DNA of 64,000 bases, taken from assembly GCA_019638515.1 (NCBI GenBank), contig JAHBTS010000003.1, positions 248,001 through 312,000 of the forward strand. The letters run 5' to 3'. Made by a program: the position numbers and the translations under genes. The DNA comes from Chitinophagales bacterium. Its GTDB lineage: Bacteria > Bacteroidota > Bacteroidia > Chitinophagales > LD1. Shown here piece after piece: positions 9,067-18,859 of this stretch. The notes under the pieces were generated by a model. That model worked only from the letters and a program-made list of their open reading frames with translations, did no database searches and was not told where the DNA came from. The first letter of the stretch is position 1, and every line of letters begins with the position of its first letter.

Positions 9067-10512
9067 TTATCGCAATGCTGCATTTAAAATTACATTCAAT
9101 GCAGGTTCTGCCAATTTTAAAATATGATAAGGATAAACACCGCAAGCAAATATTACTGCTGCGATAGGAACAAATACCGCCATTTCGCTCCAGCTTAAAT
9201 CTGCAAATGCCAATGTTGGTTTTTCTTCACCCAACATAGAGCGCTGATACATTCTAAACATATATGCTGCGCCAAGAATTATAGACAATCCGGCTATGGC
9301 AGCCAATACCGTATTATACTCATATACGCTAAACAGCAACATAAATTCACCAATAAAAGCATTGGTGCCCGGCAATGCAATAGATGCCAATACCAAAATC
9401 ATAAACAAGGTTGCCAACTTAGGTGCCACATTGCGAATGCCTCCCATTTTAGGAATATCGTAAGAACCAATTCTGCGATAAATAACTTCGCCCACAAAAA
9501 ACAAGCCTACCACATTAAAACCGTGTGCAATCATTTGCACCACGCTGCCTTGCAAACCTGCCTTTGAAAAAGTAAAAATACCCGCAGCAATTAAGCCCAC
9601 GTGCGCCAACGATGAATAAGCAATTAAACGTTTGATGTTATCTTGGCGAAGCGCAATTACCGAACCATATATTACACCCACAACACACAATACTATTACC
9701 ACCGGAGTCCATGCGGCAACACCGGCAGGCAATATCGGCAACAACCAGCGCAGCAATGAATACAAACCCATTTTAAGCATAATACCGCTTAAAAGCATAG
9801 AGCCTGCGGTAGGCGATTCGGTATAAGTTTCGGGCTGCCAAGTATGAAATGGAAACACCGGAATTTTTACAGCAAAGGCAATAAAGAAAGCCCAAAACAA
9901 CCAATGCTGCTCCGCGGCAGAAAGTTGCAAAGCATATAAATCTACCAAAGCAAACGAACCTGCCTTTTGGTATAAATAAATAAAGCCCAACAACATGAAA
10001 AGTGAACCTGCCAAGGTGTAGATAAAAAATTTCAATACCACTTTACCTCTGTATTCTCTATTGCCATCGCCCCACAGCAATGCAATAAAAAATATAGGCA
10101 GCAATGCCAATTCCCAAAAAATATAATACAAAAAGCCGTCTGTAGCTGCAAAAACACCAATAAGTGCAAACTGCATAAATAGAATTAAGGCATAAAAACT
10201 GCTCTCGTTAGATAACTTACGCGAAGAAGATGCCAGCACAATTAAAGGAATAAGCGCATTGGTTAAACCAATCATTAAAATACCCAAACCATCTGCCGCT
10301 AATGCAAAATCTATTTTAGGACTTGCAATCCACGATGCCGAAAAATGCAAAGAAGTAAACTGACCTAAAGAAGCCATTTTAAGTGCCACTCCGGCAACTA
10401 CCGCATTGGCAAACGAAAATACCAATGCCGTTTTAGCAGCCAGTTTATCGCCAGATAGTTTTGTAAATAAAGCTCCGGCTAAAGCAATCAACAAGAGTAT
10501 AATGAGTAACAT
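9067..10512 (-). CDS. nuoM: NADH-quinone oxidoreductase subunit M
   Basis: The second antiporter-like subunit of complex I (481 residues), embedded in the inner membrane and carrying one proton path. The conserved Glu lies in YYIFWELALLPIFF and the conserved Lys in AVKIPVFPFHTWQPETY, followed by ESPTAGSMLLSGIMLKMG. It starts 58 bases after the nuoL stop and runs into nuoN. Length is normal for the family and there is no sign of damage. Confidence 0.96.
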   Translation of the reverse strand: MLLIILLLIALAGALFTKLSGDKLAAKTALVFSFANAVVAGVALKMASLGQFTSLHFSASWIASPKIDFALAADGLGILMIGLTNALIPLIVLASSSRKLSNESSFYALILFMQFALIGVFAATDGFLYYIFWELALLPIFFIALLWGDGNREYRGKVVLKFFIYTLAGSLFMLLGFIYLYQKAGSFALVDLYALQLSAAEQHWLFWAFFIAFAVKIPVFPFHTWQPETYTESPTAGSMLLSGIMLKMGLYSLLRWLLPILPAGVAAWTPVVIVLCVVGVIYGSVIALRQDNIKRLIAYSSLAHVGLIAAGIFTFSKAGLQGSVVQMIAHGFNVVGLFFVGEVIYRRIGSYDIPKMGGIRNVAPKLATLFMILVLASIALPGTNAFIGEFMLLFSVYEYNTVLAAIAGLSIILGAAYMFRMYQRSMLGEEKPTLAFADLSWSEMAVFVPIAAVIFACGVYPYHILKLAEPALNVILNAALR

Positions 10513-10570
10513 ATTTTATTGTATTACAGGGCTATTTTTAGCTTTAGAAATACACCCAATCTTTTATTAT

Positions 10571-12469
10571 TTACATCTGCCAAACTAAATATCCCAAAAT
10601 TGCACACACGCCCAACACCATCATAATCATGTAAAAACCAATATTGCCACTCTGCAATATGCGCAACTGTTTTCCCTTCCAAAAAGTAGCTTTGGCTGTT
10701 AAGTTTACCACTCCATCTACTACCAGCAAATCAAAAATTTCGTAAGCCAAAGTAGAAATTGCCATCACTGGCTTTACCACCACGGCATTGTATATTTCAT
10801 CAATATAGTACTTGTGGTAAATTACCTTTGCCACACCTTGTATTTCGCCTTCTTTTGCCGGTAATGTACCGCCCTTTACAAAACGGATATAAGCAAACAA
10901 TATACTTGCCACAGCTCCAATTACCGCTCCTGCCATCAATGCCAATTCTGTACTGTGTGCCATTGCGTGTGCGCCATGTGCCGAACCGCCAATTACAGGC
11001 GAAAGAAAATGCTTTAACCAATGGTTTCCGCCCATAACTTCAGGAATACCCATAGCACCGCCTACCACAGCCAATGCTGCTAAAACCACCAATGGAATTG
11101 TAATTAAAGCAGGGCTTTCGTGCAAATGATGTTTTTGCTCTTCAGTGCCTCTAAACTGTGTATTGAAAGTAAGAAACACCAAACGGAACATGTAAAATGC
11201 CGTAAGCAATGAAGCAACCGTAGCCGTTATCCATAAAATTTTATTGTGTTCAAATGCCGCAGCAAGAATTTCATCTTTAGAGAAGAAACCACTAAACGGA
11301 GGAATACCCGAAATAGCTAACGAAGACAATAAGAATGTGATAAACGTAATAGGCATCCATTTTTTCAAACCGCCCATGTTTCTAATATCCTGCTCGCCAT
11401 GCAAAGCATGAATTACAGAACCGCTTCCCAAGAATAAACAAGCTTTAAAGAAAGCATGCGTAATTACATGAAAAACAGCCGAAGTATAAGCACCTAAACC
11501 CAATGCCATAAACATTAAACCCAACTGCGAAACAGTGGAATATGCCAATACCTTTTTAATATCGTTTTGAAACACACCAATAGTAGCTGCAAACAAAGCG
11601 GTAGCCACACCAATGGCTGCAATAAAGTGTAAAGTTTCGGGTGCTAAATCGTACAAAAAGTTGGTGCGCACCACCATATAAATTCCGGCTGTAACCATGG
11701 TAGCTGCGTGTATTAGTGCCGAAACGGGAGTTGGCCCCGCCATAGCATCCGGCAACCATGTATATAAAGGTATTTGTGCACTTTTACCCATTGCCCCTAT
11801 AAAAAGAAACACGGTAGCTGCCAAAGCGATATTGGCGCCAATGCTGCCTCCTTGTGCTAATGCCTTCAACTCGCCAAAGTGCAATGTATTGGTATAAAAA
11901 AGTAATACAAACATGCCCAATAAAAACCCAAGGTCGCCCACACGGTTCATTACAAATGCTTTCTTGGCAGCATCGTTGTAAGATTGGTTTTTAAACCAAA
12001 ACCCTATAAGCAGATAAGAACATAAACCTACTCCTTCCCAACCAATATATGTTACCAATAAACTATTGCCTAATACCAGTAACAGCATGAAAAAGATAAA
12101 CAGATTAAGGTATGCAAAAAAACGACTGAAATTTTCGTCATCGTGCATATAGCTTATGGAATACACGTGTATTAAAAATCCGATTCCGGTAACTATCATA
12201 AGCCACATTACCGAAAGTTGATCTATAAGAATGCCAAACGAAATGCTGATGTTACCAAATGCTATCCACTCAAAAATATTTTTATCAATTGCCGCTGTTG
12301 CTGCGCCTGAAAAGAAATCGAGGAAATACTTTAATGCAATTGCAAAAGAACCAAGCACCGCCAACGAACCAAGCCAACCCGAAACGTTTTTAGGTAGCTT
12401 TTTTCCAAACAAACCGTTTATTAAAAAACCGATTAGCGGAAGGAGAATTAAAAGGTATATCGCTGTCAT
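10571..12469 (-). CDS. nuoL: NADH-quinone oxidoreductase subunit L
   Basis: The distal antiporter-like subunit of complex I, 632 residues, with the long C-terminal lateral helix region of NuoL. Conserved sites are seen in TYIGWEGVGLCSYLLIGFW (Glu) and GAMGKSAQIPLYTWLPDAM (Lys), followed by GPTPVSALIHAATMVTAG. It sits between nuoK (78-base AT-rich gap) and nuoM. Intact by length and motifs. Confidence 0.96.
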   Translation of the reverse strand: MTAIYLLILLPLIGFLINGLFGKKLPKNVSGWLGSLAVLGSFAIALKYFLDFFSGAATAAIDKNIFEWIAFGNISISFGILIDQLSVMWLMIVTGIGFLIHVYSISYMHDDENFSRFFAYLNLFIFFMLLLVLGNSLLVTYIGWEGVGLCSYLLIGFWFKNQSYNDAAKKAFVMNRVGDLGFLLGMFVLLFYTNTLHFGELKALAQGGSIGANIALAATVFLFIGAMGKSAQIPLYTWLPDAMAGPTPVSALIHAATMVTAGIYMVVRTNFLYDLAPETLHFIAAIGVATALFAATIGVFQNDIKKVLAYSTVSQLGLMFMALGLGAYTSAVFHVITHAFFKACLFLGSGSVIHALHGEQDIRNMGGLKKWMPITFITFLLSSLAISGIPPFSGFFSKDEILAAAFEHNKILWITATVASLLTAFYMFRLVFLTFNTQFRGTEEQKHHLHESPALITIPLVVLAALAVVGGAMGIPEVMGGNHWLKHFLSPVIGGSAHGAHAMAHSTELALMAGAVIGAVASILFAYIRFVKGGTLPAKEGEIQGVAKVIYHKYYIDEIYNAVVVKPVMAISTLAYEIFDLLVVDGVVNLTAKATFWKGKQLRILQSGNIGFYMIMMVLGVCAILGYLVWQM

Positions 12470-12547
12470 TTCTAATTTAAAATTTTCTGATTTTAAGATT
12501 CTTGGTTCTTCATCGTTTATTTTAAATACGCTTTAAAAATCAAAAAT

Positions 12548-12877
12548 CTAAAATTTCAATGCTTTCAGTTCATCAATATCTACAGTATGCAAATTGCGGT
12601 AAATGGTTACCAAAATTGCCAAACCCACTGCCACTTCGGCTGCAGCTACTGCCATAATAAAAAATACAAATACTTGCCCGCTCGAATCGTTGTGGTAAGT
12701 AGAAAACGCCACCAGTAGCAGGTTTACGGCATTAAGCATTAGTTCAATGCTCATAAATATAATAATGGCATTTCTGCGCAGCAGCACCCCAAATACACCA
12801 ATACAAAAAAGCACCGCACTTAAAAACAAATAATTGTGCAACGGCACTGCATGGAAAATGTTCATCAATACGCTCAT
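12548..12877 (-). CDS. nuoK: NADH-quinone oxidoreductase subunit K
   Basis: A 109-residue membrane subunit of complex I with three helices. The two buried glutamates of the family are present in [14 protein letters not shown] and in [11 protein letters not shown]. Its ATG overlaps the end of nuoJ by four bases, which suggests translational coupling. It has a few extra residues before the first helix compared with E. coli NuoK. Confidence 0.95.
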   Translation of the reverse strand: MSVLMNIFHAVPLHNYLFLSAVLFCIGVFGVLLRRNAIIIFMSIELMLNAVNLLLVAFSTYHNDSSGQVFVFFIMAVAAAEVAVGLAILVTIYRNLHTVDIDELKALKF

Positions 12878-13389
12878 TTCAATTCAGGTTTGGGTGAACT
12901 ATCCTTTTTAGCTATTAAAACAGCACCAATCATGGCTGCCAATAATAAGATACTGGCAAATTCAAATGGTACTAAATATTCGTTTAGCAATACTTGTCCT
13001 AATGTTTTCACCAATCCAATTCCGCCATCAATATGTACGGGAGGCACAAAAGGTTCGGTTTTTTTCAATGCAGCAATTAGAACCAATAGCAAAAGACCGG
13101 ATGAAAATACAGCAGCAATGCGTGCCAATGCGGGTTTGTGAGCCTCAGTTTCTTTGTTTAAATTCATCATCATTAGCGTGAATAAAAACAATACCATAAT
13201 TGCACCGGCATAAACTATAATATGAACTACCGCCAAGAACTGTGCATTTAACAGAAGATAGTGCCCGGCAATAGCAAAAAAGCAGCCAATTAAATAGAGT
13301 ACGGAATAAACCGGATTGCGGGAAGTTACGGTCATTAAACCGCAAAAAACCGCTAACGCTGCTAAGAACAAGAATATGTAAAAGGTCAT
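12874..13389 (-). CDS. nuoJ: NADH-quinone oxidoreductase subunit J
   Basis: A 171-residue subunit of the complex I membrane arm with five predicted helices. The family pattern is clear: an early [12 protein letters not shown] segment, then [20 protein letters not shown], the stretch that holds the pi-bulge helix of NuoJ. It overlaps nuoK by four bases and lies 92 bases downstream of nuoI. No abnormality is seen. Confidence 0.94.
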   Translation of the reverse strand: MTFYIFLFLAALAVFCGLMTVTSRNPVYSVLYLIGCFFAIAGHYLLLNAQFLAVVHIIVYAGAIMVLFLFTLMMMNLNKETEAHKPALARIAAVFSSGLLLLVLIAALKKTEPFVPPVHIDGGIGLVKTLGQVLLNEYLVPFEFASILLLAAMIGAVLIAKKDSSPKPELK

Positions 13390-13481
13390 TTCTATATTAT
13401 GATTTCTTGTTGGTACGTTTTAAATACTGCAATACTGCTGGGTTGCGCTTGGGAAGTATTTAAAATTACATGCCATGTCTT

Positions 13482-14012
13482 TTATTTTTTAGTATCTGTA
13501 TTTTCTTCTAATGGCATGAGTAACTTTTCTTTCCCATAAATAAATCCTTCGCGTTGGTAATCTGCCGGAGCCATATCTTGGGTAAGAAAGATGGCTTCTT
13601 TGGGGCAGGCTTCTTCGCACAAGCCACAAAAGATGCAACGCAGCAGGTTTATCTCGTAAGTGGAAGCATACTTTTCTTCACGGTATAGTTTTTCTTCGCC
13701 CGGTTCACGCTCTGCGGCAATCATGGTAATGGCTTCGGCAGGGCAACTGAGGGCGCACAAACCGCAGGCGGTACAGCGTTCTGCGCCATTTTCATCGCGC
13801 ATTAAGATGTGCCTCCCGCGAAATACGGGTGAAAACTCGCGTTTTTGCTCCGGATATTGAATGGTTGCTTTCGGGCGAAAAAAGTGCTTGAGTGTAATAC
13901 CCATTCCTTTAACAATTCCGGGCAAGTAAAGCCTTTCTGTAAAGGTCATTTCTTTGTTGGAAACGTCTTTTTTTCGTCCGCTAAGTGATATTTCTTTTAT
14001 AGAGGTTGCCAT
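13482..14012 (-). CDS. nuoI: NADH-quinone oxidoreductase subunit I (two 4Fe-4S clusters)
   Basis: A 176-residue peripheral-arm subunit of complex I that passes electrons through two [4Fe-4S] clusters toward the quinone site. Both cluster motifs are intact: CTACGLCALSCP and CIFCGLCEEACP. I chose the ATG at 14012 (MATSIKEISLS); the longer frame would need a TTG at 14039. It is the first nuo gene of this run. nuoA-H are not upstream; the next gene is ettA on the same strand, 79 bases away. Those missing subunits must be elsewhere in the genome if the complex is functional. Confidence 0.94.
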   Translation of the reverse strand: MATSIKEISLSGRKKDVSNKEMTFTERLYLPGIVKGMGITLKHFFRPKATIQYPEQKREFSPVFRGRHILMRDENGAERCTACGLCALSCPAEAITMIAAEREPGEEKLYREEKYASTYEINLLRCIFCGLCEEACPKEAIFLTQDMAPADYQREGFIYGKEKLLMPLEENTDTKK

Positions 14013-14091
14013 GTTTTTCCTACTAAAAAGCGGTTGCAATATTATCTTTTCTGTGAAATATTCATTATCTTTTTCAAGAATAAAATATCCA

Positions 14092-15771
14092 CTACGCTAC
14101 CAGCTTCCGATATTTAAATTTCTTTTCTAATGTGTCGCCCAGTCTTTGTTTTTTGTTTTCCTCGTATTCGCTAAAAGTACCTTCAAAATAGTATGCCTGC
14201 GCATCGCCTTCAAAAGCAAGAATGTGGGTGCAAACACGGTCTAAGAACCAACGGTCGTGCGAAATAATAACAGCGCATCCGGCAAAGTTCTCAAGGGCCT
14301 CTTCCAGTGCTCTAATGGTGTTTACATCTAAATCGTTGGTTGGCTCATCTAAAAGTAGCACGTTGGCTTCTTCGCGTAAAGTTAGCGCCAAATGCAGGCG
14401 GTTTCTTTCGCCACCGGAAAGTACCTTCAGCTTCTTTTGCTGGTCGGCTCCGCTAAAATTAAAGCGCGACACGTAGCCGCGGCTATTCATTTTTAGCTTT
14501 CCGAGTTCTATCCATTCATCGCTGTTGCTAATGGTTTCCCAAACTGTTTTTTCGGGATCGAGATTGGTATGGGTTTGATCTACGTACGATATTTTTACGG
14601 TTTCGCCTATTTCGAAGGTTCCGGAATCGGGTTTTTCTTGCCCCATTATCATGCGGAAAAGTGTGGTTTTCCCGGCTCCGTTGGGTCCAATAATTCCAAC
14701 TATACCACCTTGTGGTAAGCTAAAGTTCAGGTTCTCGTAAAGGAGTTGGTCTCCAAAGGCTTTGGCTACATTTTTAGCTTCAATTACTTTAGATCCTAAG
14801 CGCGGCCCCGGTGGTATGTATATTTCTAACTTTTCTTCTTTTTGCTTTGCATCTTCTTCCAGCATTTTTTCATAGTTGGCTATACGGGCTTTGCTTTTAG
14901 CTTGCCGTGCTTTGGGCGATTGGCGCACCCATTCTAACTCGCGCTGCAATGTTTTTTGGCGTTTAGTCTCAGATTTTTCTTCTTGCTCTAGGCGTTTAGC
15001 TTTTTGGTCTAACCACGAAGAGTAGTTTCCTTTCCATGGAATGCCTTCGCCACGATCGAGCTCTAATATCCAACCGGCTACGTTGTCTAAGAAATAGCGG
15101 TCGTGCGTGATACATATAACAGTTCCTTTGTATTGCTCCAAGTGGTGCTCCAACCACAATATAGATTCGGCATCGAGGTGGTTGGTGGGCTCATCCAACA
15201 GCAGCACATCCGGTTCTTGCAAGAGTAGGCGGCACAATGCCACTCTGCGCTTTTCGCCTCCCGAAAGGTTCTTGATGGGAGTATTAGGTTCCGGACACCG
15301 CAGCGCATCCATGGCGCGCTCCAGTACACTATCTATCTCCCATGCGTTGGCAGCATCAATTTTATCTTGAAGTGTACCCTGCCTTTCGAGCAGTTTGTTC
15401 ATTTGGTCATCGTCCATCGGCTCGGCAAATTTTTCGCTGATGTCGTTGAACTCTTGCAGCATATCAAAAATTTCCTTTTTGCCTTCGCGCACTACCTCTA
15501 CTACTGTTTTGCTATTGTCTAATTGCGGCTCTTGCTCCAAATAACCTACCGAAAAATCTTTATTGCTTTCTATTTTACCATTATAGCTTTGGTCTATTCC
15601 GGCAATAATTTTCATTAAGGTAGATTTACCCGAACCGTTGGCACCTATAATACCAATTTTGGCACCGTAAAAGAAAGACAGGTAAATGTCTTTTAAAATT
15701 TGGCGACTAGGTGGAATTGTTTTGCTCACACCTGTCATCGAAAAAATTATTCGCTGTGTAGCTTCTGACAT
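14092..15771 (-). CDS. ettA: Energy-dependent translational throttle protein EttA (ABC-F)
   Basis: A cytosolic ABC-F ATPase of 559 residues that binds the ribosomal E site and couples translation to cellular energy state. Two ATPase domains are visible: Walker A GANGSGKST and GPNGAGKTT, signatures LSGGEKRR and LSGGERNR, and Walker B LLLDEPTNHLD and LLLDEPTNDLD. The EttA-type opening (IPPSRQILKDIYLSFFYGAK) is clear. The frame runs upstream to 15855, but the ATG at 15771 (MSEATQRII) matches the usual N-terminus. It lies just upstream of nuoI, which is probably chance or shared transcription rather than a functional link. Confidence 0.93.
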   Translation of the reverse strand: MSEATQRIIFSMTGVSKTIPPSRQILKDIYLSFFYGAKIGIIGANGSGKSTLMKIIAGIDQSYNGKIESNKDFSVGYLEQEPQLDNSKTVVEVVREGKKEIFDMLQEFNDISEKFAEPMDDDQMNKLLERQGTLQDKIDAANAWEIDSVLERAMDALRCPEPNTPIKNLSGGEKRRVALCRLLLQEPDVLLLDEPTNHLDAESILWLEHHLEQYKGTVICITHDRYFLDNVAGWILELDRGEGIPWKGNYSSWLDQKAKRLEQEEKSETKRQKTLQRELEWVRQSPKARQAKSKARIANYEKMLEEDAKQKEEKLEIYIPPGPRLGSKVIEAKNVAKAFGDQLLYENLNFSLPQGGIVGIIGPNGAGKTTLFRMIMGQEKPDSGTFEIGETVKISYVDQTHTNLDPEKTVWETISNSDEWIELGKLKMNSRGYVSRFNFSGADQQKKLKVLSGGERNRLHLALTLREEANVLLLDEPTNDLDVNTIRALEEALENFAGCAVIISHDRWFLDRVCTHILAFEGDAQAYYFEGTFSEYEENKKQRLGDTLEKKFKYRKLVA

Positions 15772-15924
15772 ACTAAACACATTTAGGCGGGCAAAAGTAA
15801 CATTACTCACGAAGGTTAAGAGAGTATTTTCGACACGCACGAAAGATGCAACCAAAAAGGCTTTGAGGTATCTTATTCAAAAAAAACAACACACGGAACT
15901 AAAAAGCGGTTGGTAAAAAAACCT

Positions 15925-16809
15925 ATGACTAAGAGTTTTGTAAAACAATTATTGGTAGCCTTGGCAGTTTCGATTGCCTATGCGTGGGGTATCAGTTTTA
16001 CCAATGCAACCTTTCACAACAATGGGTTTTGGATTAACACACCTTATTACGATGGAATAGACAAACATTTTTGCGAAAACACCAACATGTTTGATCCCAT
16101 AAGGCAACCCGTAAATACATTTACCAATGTAATTTACCTGCTGGTGGGTTTGTATGTGCTGGGCGTTGCTTGGCGCGACTGGCGGCAACAAAAACGCTAT
16201 AATTTAATTTCGGCCAACCCTTGGTATTCATTTGTATATGGCATTATTCAGGTGTATTTATTTGTTGCCAGCAGCTACTTTCATGCGGGCTTAACCTTAT
16301 TTGGAAGAGATTTAGATTACTCCGGTGTATTTAGCTTAAGCCTGTACCCGCTTATGTATTTCACCCATCGAATTGTGCTTATGGTGCGTGGCCTACCCAG
16401 CAATGGCAAGCATCCTAAAGAAGTTCTCTTTTTAACTATTGGGTTTTCAATCTTGTATGTGTACCTCACTTTCTTTTCGCCTCCGGTAATTGGTAGGTTT
16501 ATTGTGCTAGGCATGATTGTTACCATGTTTATTTTTGCCATTATTATTGAAAACAAAGACCCCGGCAAAACCAATAAACTTTATATGTGGCTAACGCTGG
16601 CATCTATTTCGTTGGCTGTAATGTTTTTTGAATTCGACAACCAAAGAATTTTATGCAGCCCCGATAGTTTTATCCAACCACACGGATTGTGGCATTTACT
16701 GGGAGGCGTAGCCGGTTTCTATTTCTACTTTTATATCCGTAGTGAAAAAAACTACACTACTATTTTGGCCGATAAAGACAAAAGCTACCACCAATACGAT
16801 ATATATTAA
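15925..16809 (+). CDS. CREST-superfamily (alkaline ceramidase-like) membrane hydrolase
   Basis: A 294-residue inner-membrane protein with about seven helices. The metal-site residues expected in the CREST superfamily (alkaline ceramidases, PAQR receptors, Per1) can be seen in order: FCEN...QPVNTFTN near the first loop and helix, SSYFHAG (Ser and His), an Asp in GRDLDYSG, and the C-terminal HGLWHLLGG pair of histidines. Ceramidases cleave the amide bond of ceramide; Bacteroidota are known to make sphingolipids, so such a substrate is plausible but unproven. I chose ATG 15925, since the longer frame starts at a TTG. It is divergent from ettA and stands alone. Confidence 0.78.
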   Translation: MTKSFVKQLLVALAVSIAYAWGISFTNATFHNNGFWINTPYYDGIDKHFCENTNMFDPIRQPVNTFTNVIYLLVGLYVLGVAWRDWRQQKRYNLISANPWYSFVYGIIQVYLFVASSYFHAGLTLFGRDLDYSGVFSLSLYPLMYFTHRIVLMVRGLPSNGKHPKEVLFLTIGFSILYVYLTFFSPPVIGRFIVLGMIVTMFIFAIIIENKDPGKTNKLYMWLTLASISLAVMFFEFDNQRILCSPDSFIQPHGLWHLLGGVAGFYFYFYIRSEKNYTTILADKDKSYHQYDIY

Positions 16810-16951
16810 CAAAAAACACCCATAACAATCCTTAAAATAATCTTATTCCAAAACTTGCAGCAGTAGATAAAAACTTTTAAAAAACACTGCAATACCTACT
16901 TAATACTCTACTTTCGCCTACTGTTTTTTATTCTTATCATTTTTTAATAAC

Positions 16952-18847
16952 ATGAAAAAAATTTACTTGTTTTTATCTACACTTCTTTTGGTTGGAGGTG
17001 TATATGCTCAATCGCAAAGAGTAATGCTATTTGAAGAATTTACCGGAGAAGATTGCGGACCTTGCGCTGCTACCAACCCGAGTTTAAATGCATTATTGAA
17101 AGACAACGATGGCAGTGTAGTTCCTCTTAAATACCAAAGTATTGTTTCTTCCAGTTCGCGCAATGTGCTATACAGCCAAACTTCGAGCGAATCCAATGCC
17201 CGTGGCAATTACTACAGCAACACATCTTTACCCTTTGGAATTTTGGATGGCAATGTAAAGAGTGAGCATGCCGCAGGTTTTTCGCAAACCGATTTCGATA
17301 ATCGCTTTTCTGTTGCCAGCAGTTTTAACTTATCGGTTTCGCACGATTTTTCCTATGCTGCCGATTCTATTTACATTACTGTAAACATTGAAGCAAGCCA
17401 AGCCTTTACGGCACAAAAACCTGCCTCTCTTAAGTTGAGAGTGGCAATGGTTGAAAGAGAAATTATGCTCACTCAACCTGCTTTAAACGGAGAAATTGAA
17501 TTCTTTGATGTTATGCGCAAAATGTATCCCAATCCTGCAGGCACAACACTTAGCCAAAACTGGACAAATGGGCAAATACAAACTGTAACCTTTGGAGTTA
17601 AAATACCGGCCTATATCTTCGATAAAAATCAAATAGCCGTTGTAGCCTTTATACAAGACGACAACAATAAAGTAGTAGAGCAAGCAGCACGCAGCGCCCA
17701 AAAGCAAGTGCGCGTAGATGCTAAAATAGCTGACAAGCAAATACCATTTTTAAACTGCAATGCTCCTAATTTTGTGCCCTCTGTAACCATTAAAAACAAT
17801 GGTAGCGAAACATTAACCAATTTAGATTTAGATGTAAAAATTGATGGCAACTTCTCGTTTACCCAATCGTGGAGCGGCAACTTAGCCAGCGGAGCACAAA
17901 CCGTAGCCACACTAGATCCAATTGCTAAAATAAGTGGCGCTCATACCATTCAAATTATTGCCAAATCTCCTAATTACGAAGACGATCAAAACGTATTCAA
18001 CGACACCACCGTAGGCACATTCAGCTTCCCTGATGCCGCAGTTCCATTCCCTATTGCCGAAGATTTTGAAAGTGGCATTCCAACTTCATTCCTTATCGAA
18101 AACCCCGACCTTTCACTCACTTGGAAAGATGCTGCGTACAGCGCCAACGGTACCGGAGCAAAATCTGCTTACATTCGCTTCTATGCTATTCCCGATGGTT
18201 CAGTAGATTATTTATACCTGCCAACCTTAAATTTAACAGGTGCAGATTTTGCAAAACTCACATTCGATAGAGCACACGTGCGCTACAGTAATAGCTTTGA
18301 AGACGGTTGCGATATTGAAGGCTCTAAAGACTGCGGTAATACTTGGGTAAAACTTTGGTCTAAAAAAGGTGCCGATTTAGCAACATCTGCCAATAGCAAA
18401 AACGAATTTAAACCTACTGCTTCGCAATGGGCGGCAGATGCTGCCAGCCTAGACTACTTTGCAGGCGAGCCCGAAGTATTTGTACGCTTTAAAGCCATCA
18501 GCAATTATGGAAACAACCTTTATATAGACAATCTAAATGTTGAAAGTACTCTTACTACAAACGGTGGCCCGCAAAAGCCAACAGGTATAGCGCCAATTTC
18601 GTTTGCAAATAATATCAGCCTTTATCCTAATCCGGCAAAAAATGCATTGAGTGTATCTTTTGGCGAAACTTTATCTACCGCTACTGTAAGAGTATTCGAT
18701 TTACGCGGTGCAGAAGTATTCAATAACACTATACAAAACAGTTCTGAACTGCATTTAAACACTACTAGTTTTCAATCGGGCCTATACACCATCCAAATAA
18801 GCAACGGTGGCATGTCGGCAAAAAAATCATTCATTGTTCAACACTAA
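16952..18847 (+). CDS. Secreted Omp28-related protein with T9SS type A sorting domain
   Basis: A 631-residue exported protein. A signal peptide (residues 1-19, ending VYAQ) is followed by an Omp28-like, thioredoxin-related region that opens MLFEEFTGEDCGPCAATNP, with a CGPC pair at the position of a thioredoxin active site. A central beta-rich part (about 260-360, CARDB-like) precedes a domain with lectin/MAM-like character (about 370-530), and the last 80 residues are a T9SS domain starting ISLYPNPAKNALSVSF. The protein should be attached to the cell surface or secreted. A -7-like box TACTTTCG lies at 16909. The next T9SS gene starts 12 bases after its stop, so the two form an operon. The exact role is not known. 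Confidence 0.8.
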   Translation: MKKIYLFLSTLLLVGGVYAQSQRVMLFEEFTGEDCGPCAATNPSLNALLKDNDGSVVPLKYQSIVSSSSRNVLYSQTSSESNARGNYYSNTSLPFGILDGNVKSEHAAGFSQTDFDNRFSVASSFNLSVSHDFSYAADSIYITVNIEASQAFTAQKPASLKLRVAMVEREIMLTQPALNGEIEFFDVMRKMYPNPAGTTLSQNWTNGQIQTVTFGVKIPAYIFDKNQIAVVAFIQDDNNKVVEQAARSAQKQVRVDAKIADKQIPFLNCNAPNFVPSVTIKNNGSETLTNLDLDVKIDGNFSFTQSWSGNLASGAQTVATLDPIAKISGAHTIQIIAKSPNYEDDQNVFNDTTVGTFSFPDAAVPFPIAEDFESGIPTSFLIENPDLSLTWKDAAYSANGTGAKSAYIRFYAIPDGSVDYLYLPTLNLTGADFAKLTFDRAHVRYSNSFEDGCDIEGSKDCGNTWVKLWSKKGADLATSANSKNEFKPTASQWAADAASLDYFAGEPEVFVRFKAISNYGNNLYIDNLNVESTLTTNGGPQKPTGIAPISFANNISLYPNPAKNALSVSFGETLSTATVRVFDLRGAEVFNNTIQNSSELHLNTTSFQSGLYTIQISNGGMSAKKSFIVQH

Positions 18848-18859
18848 TCAATTAAGAAT

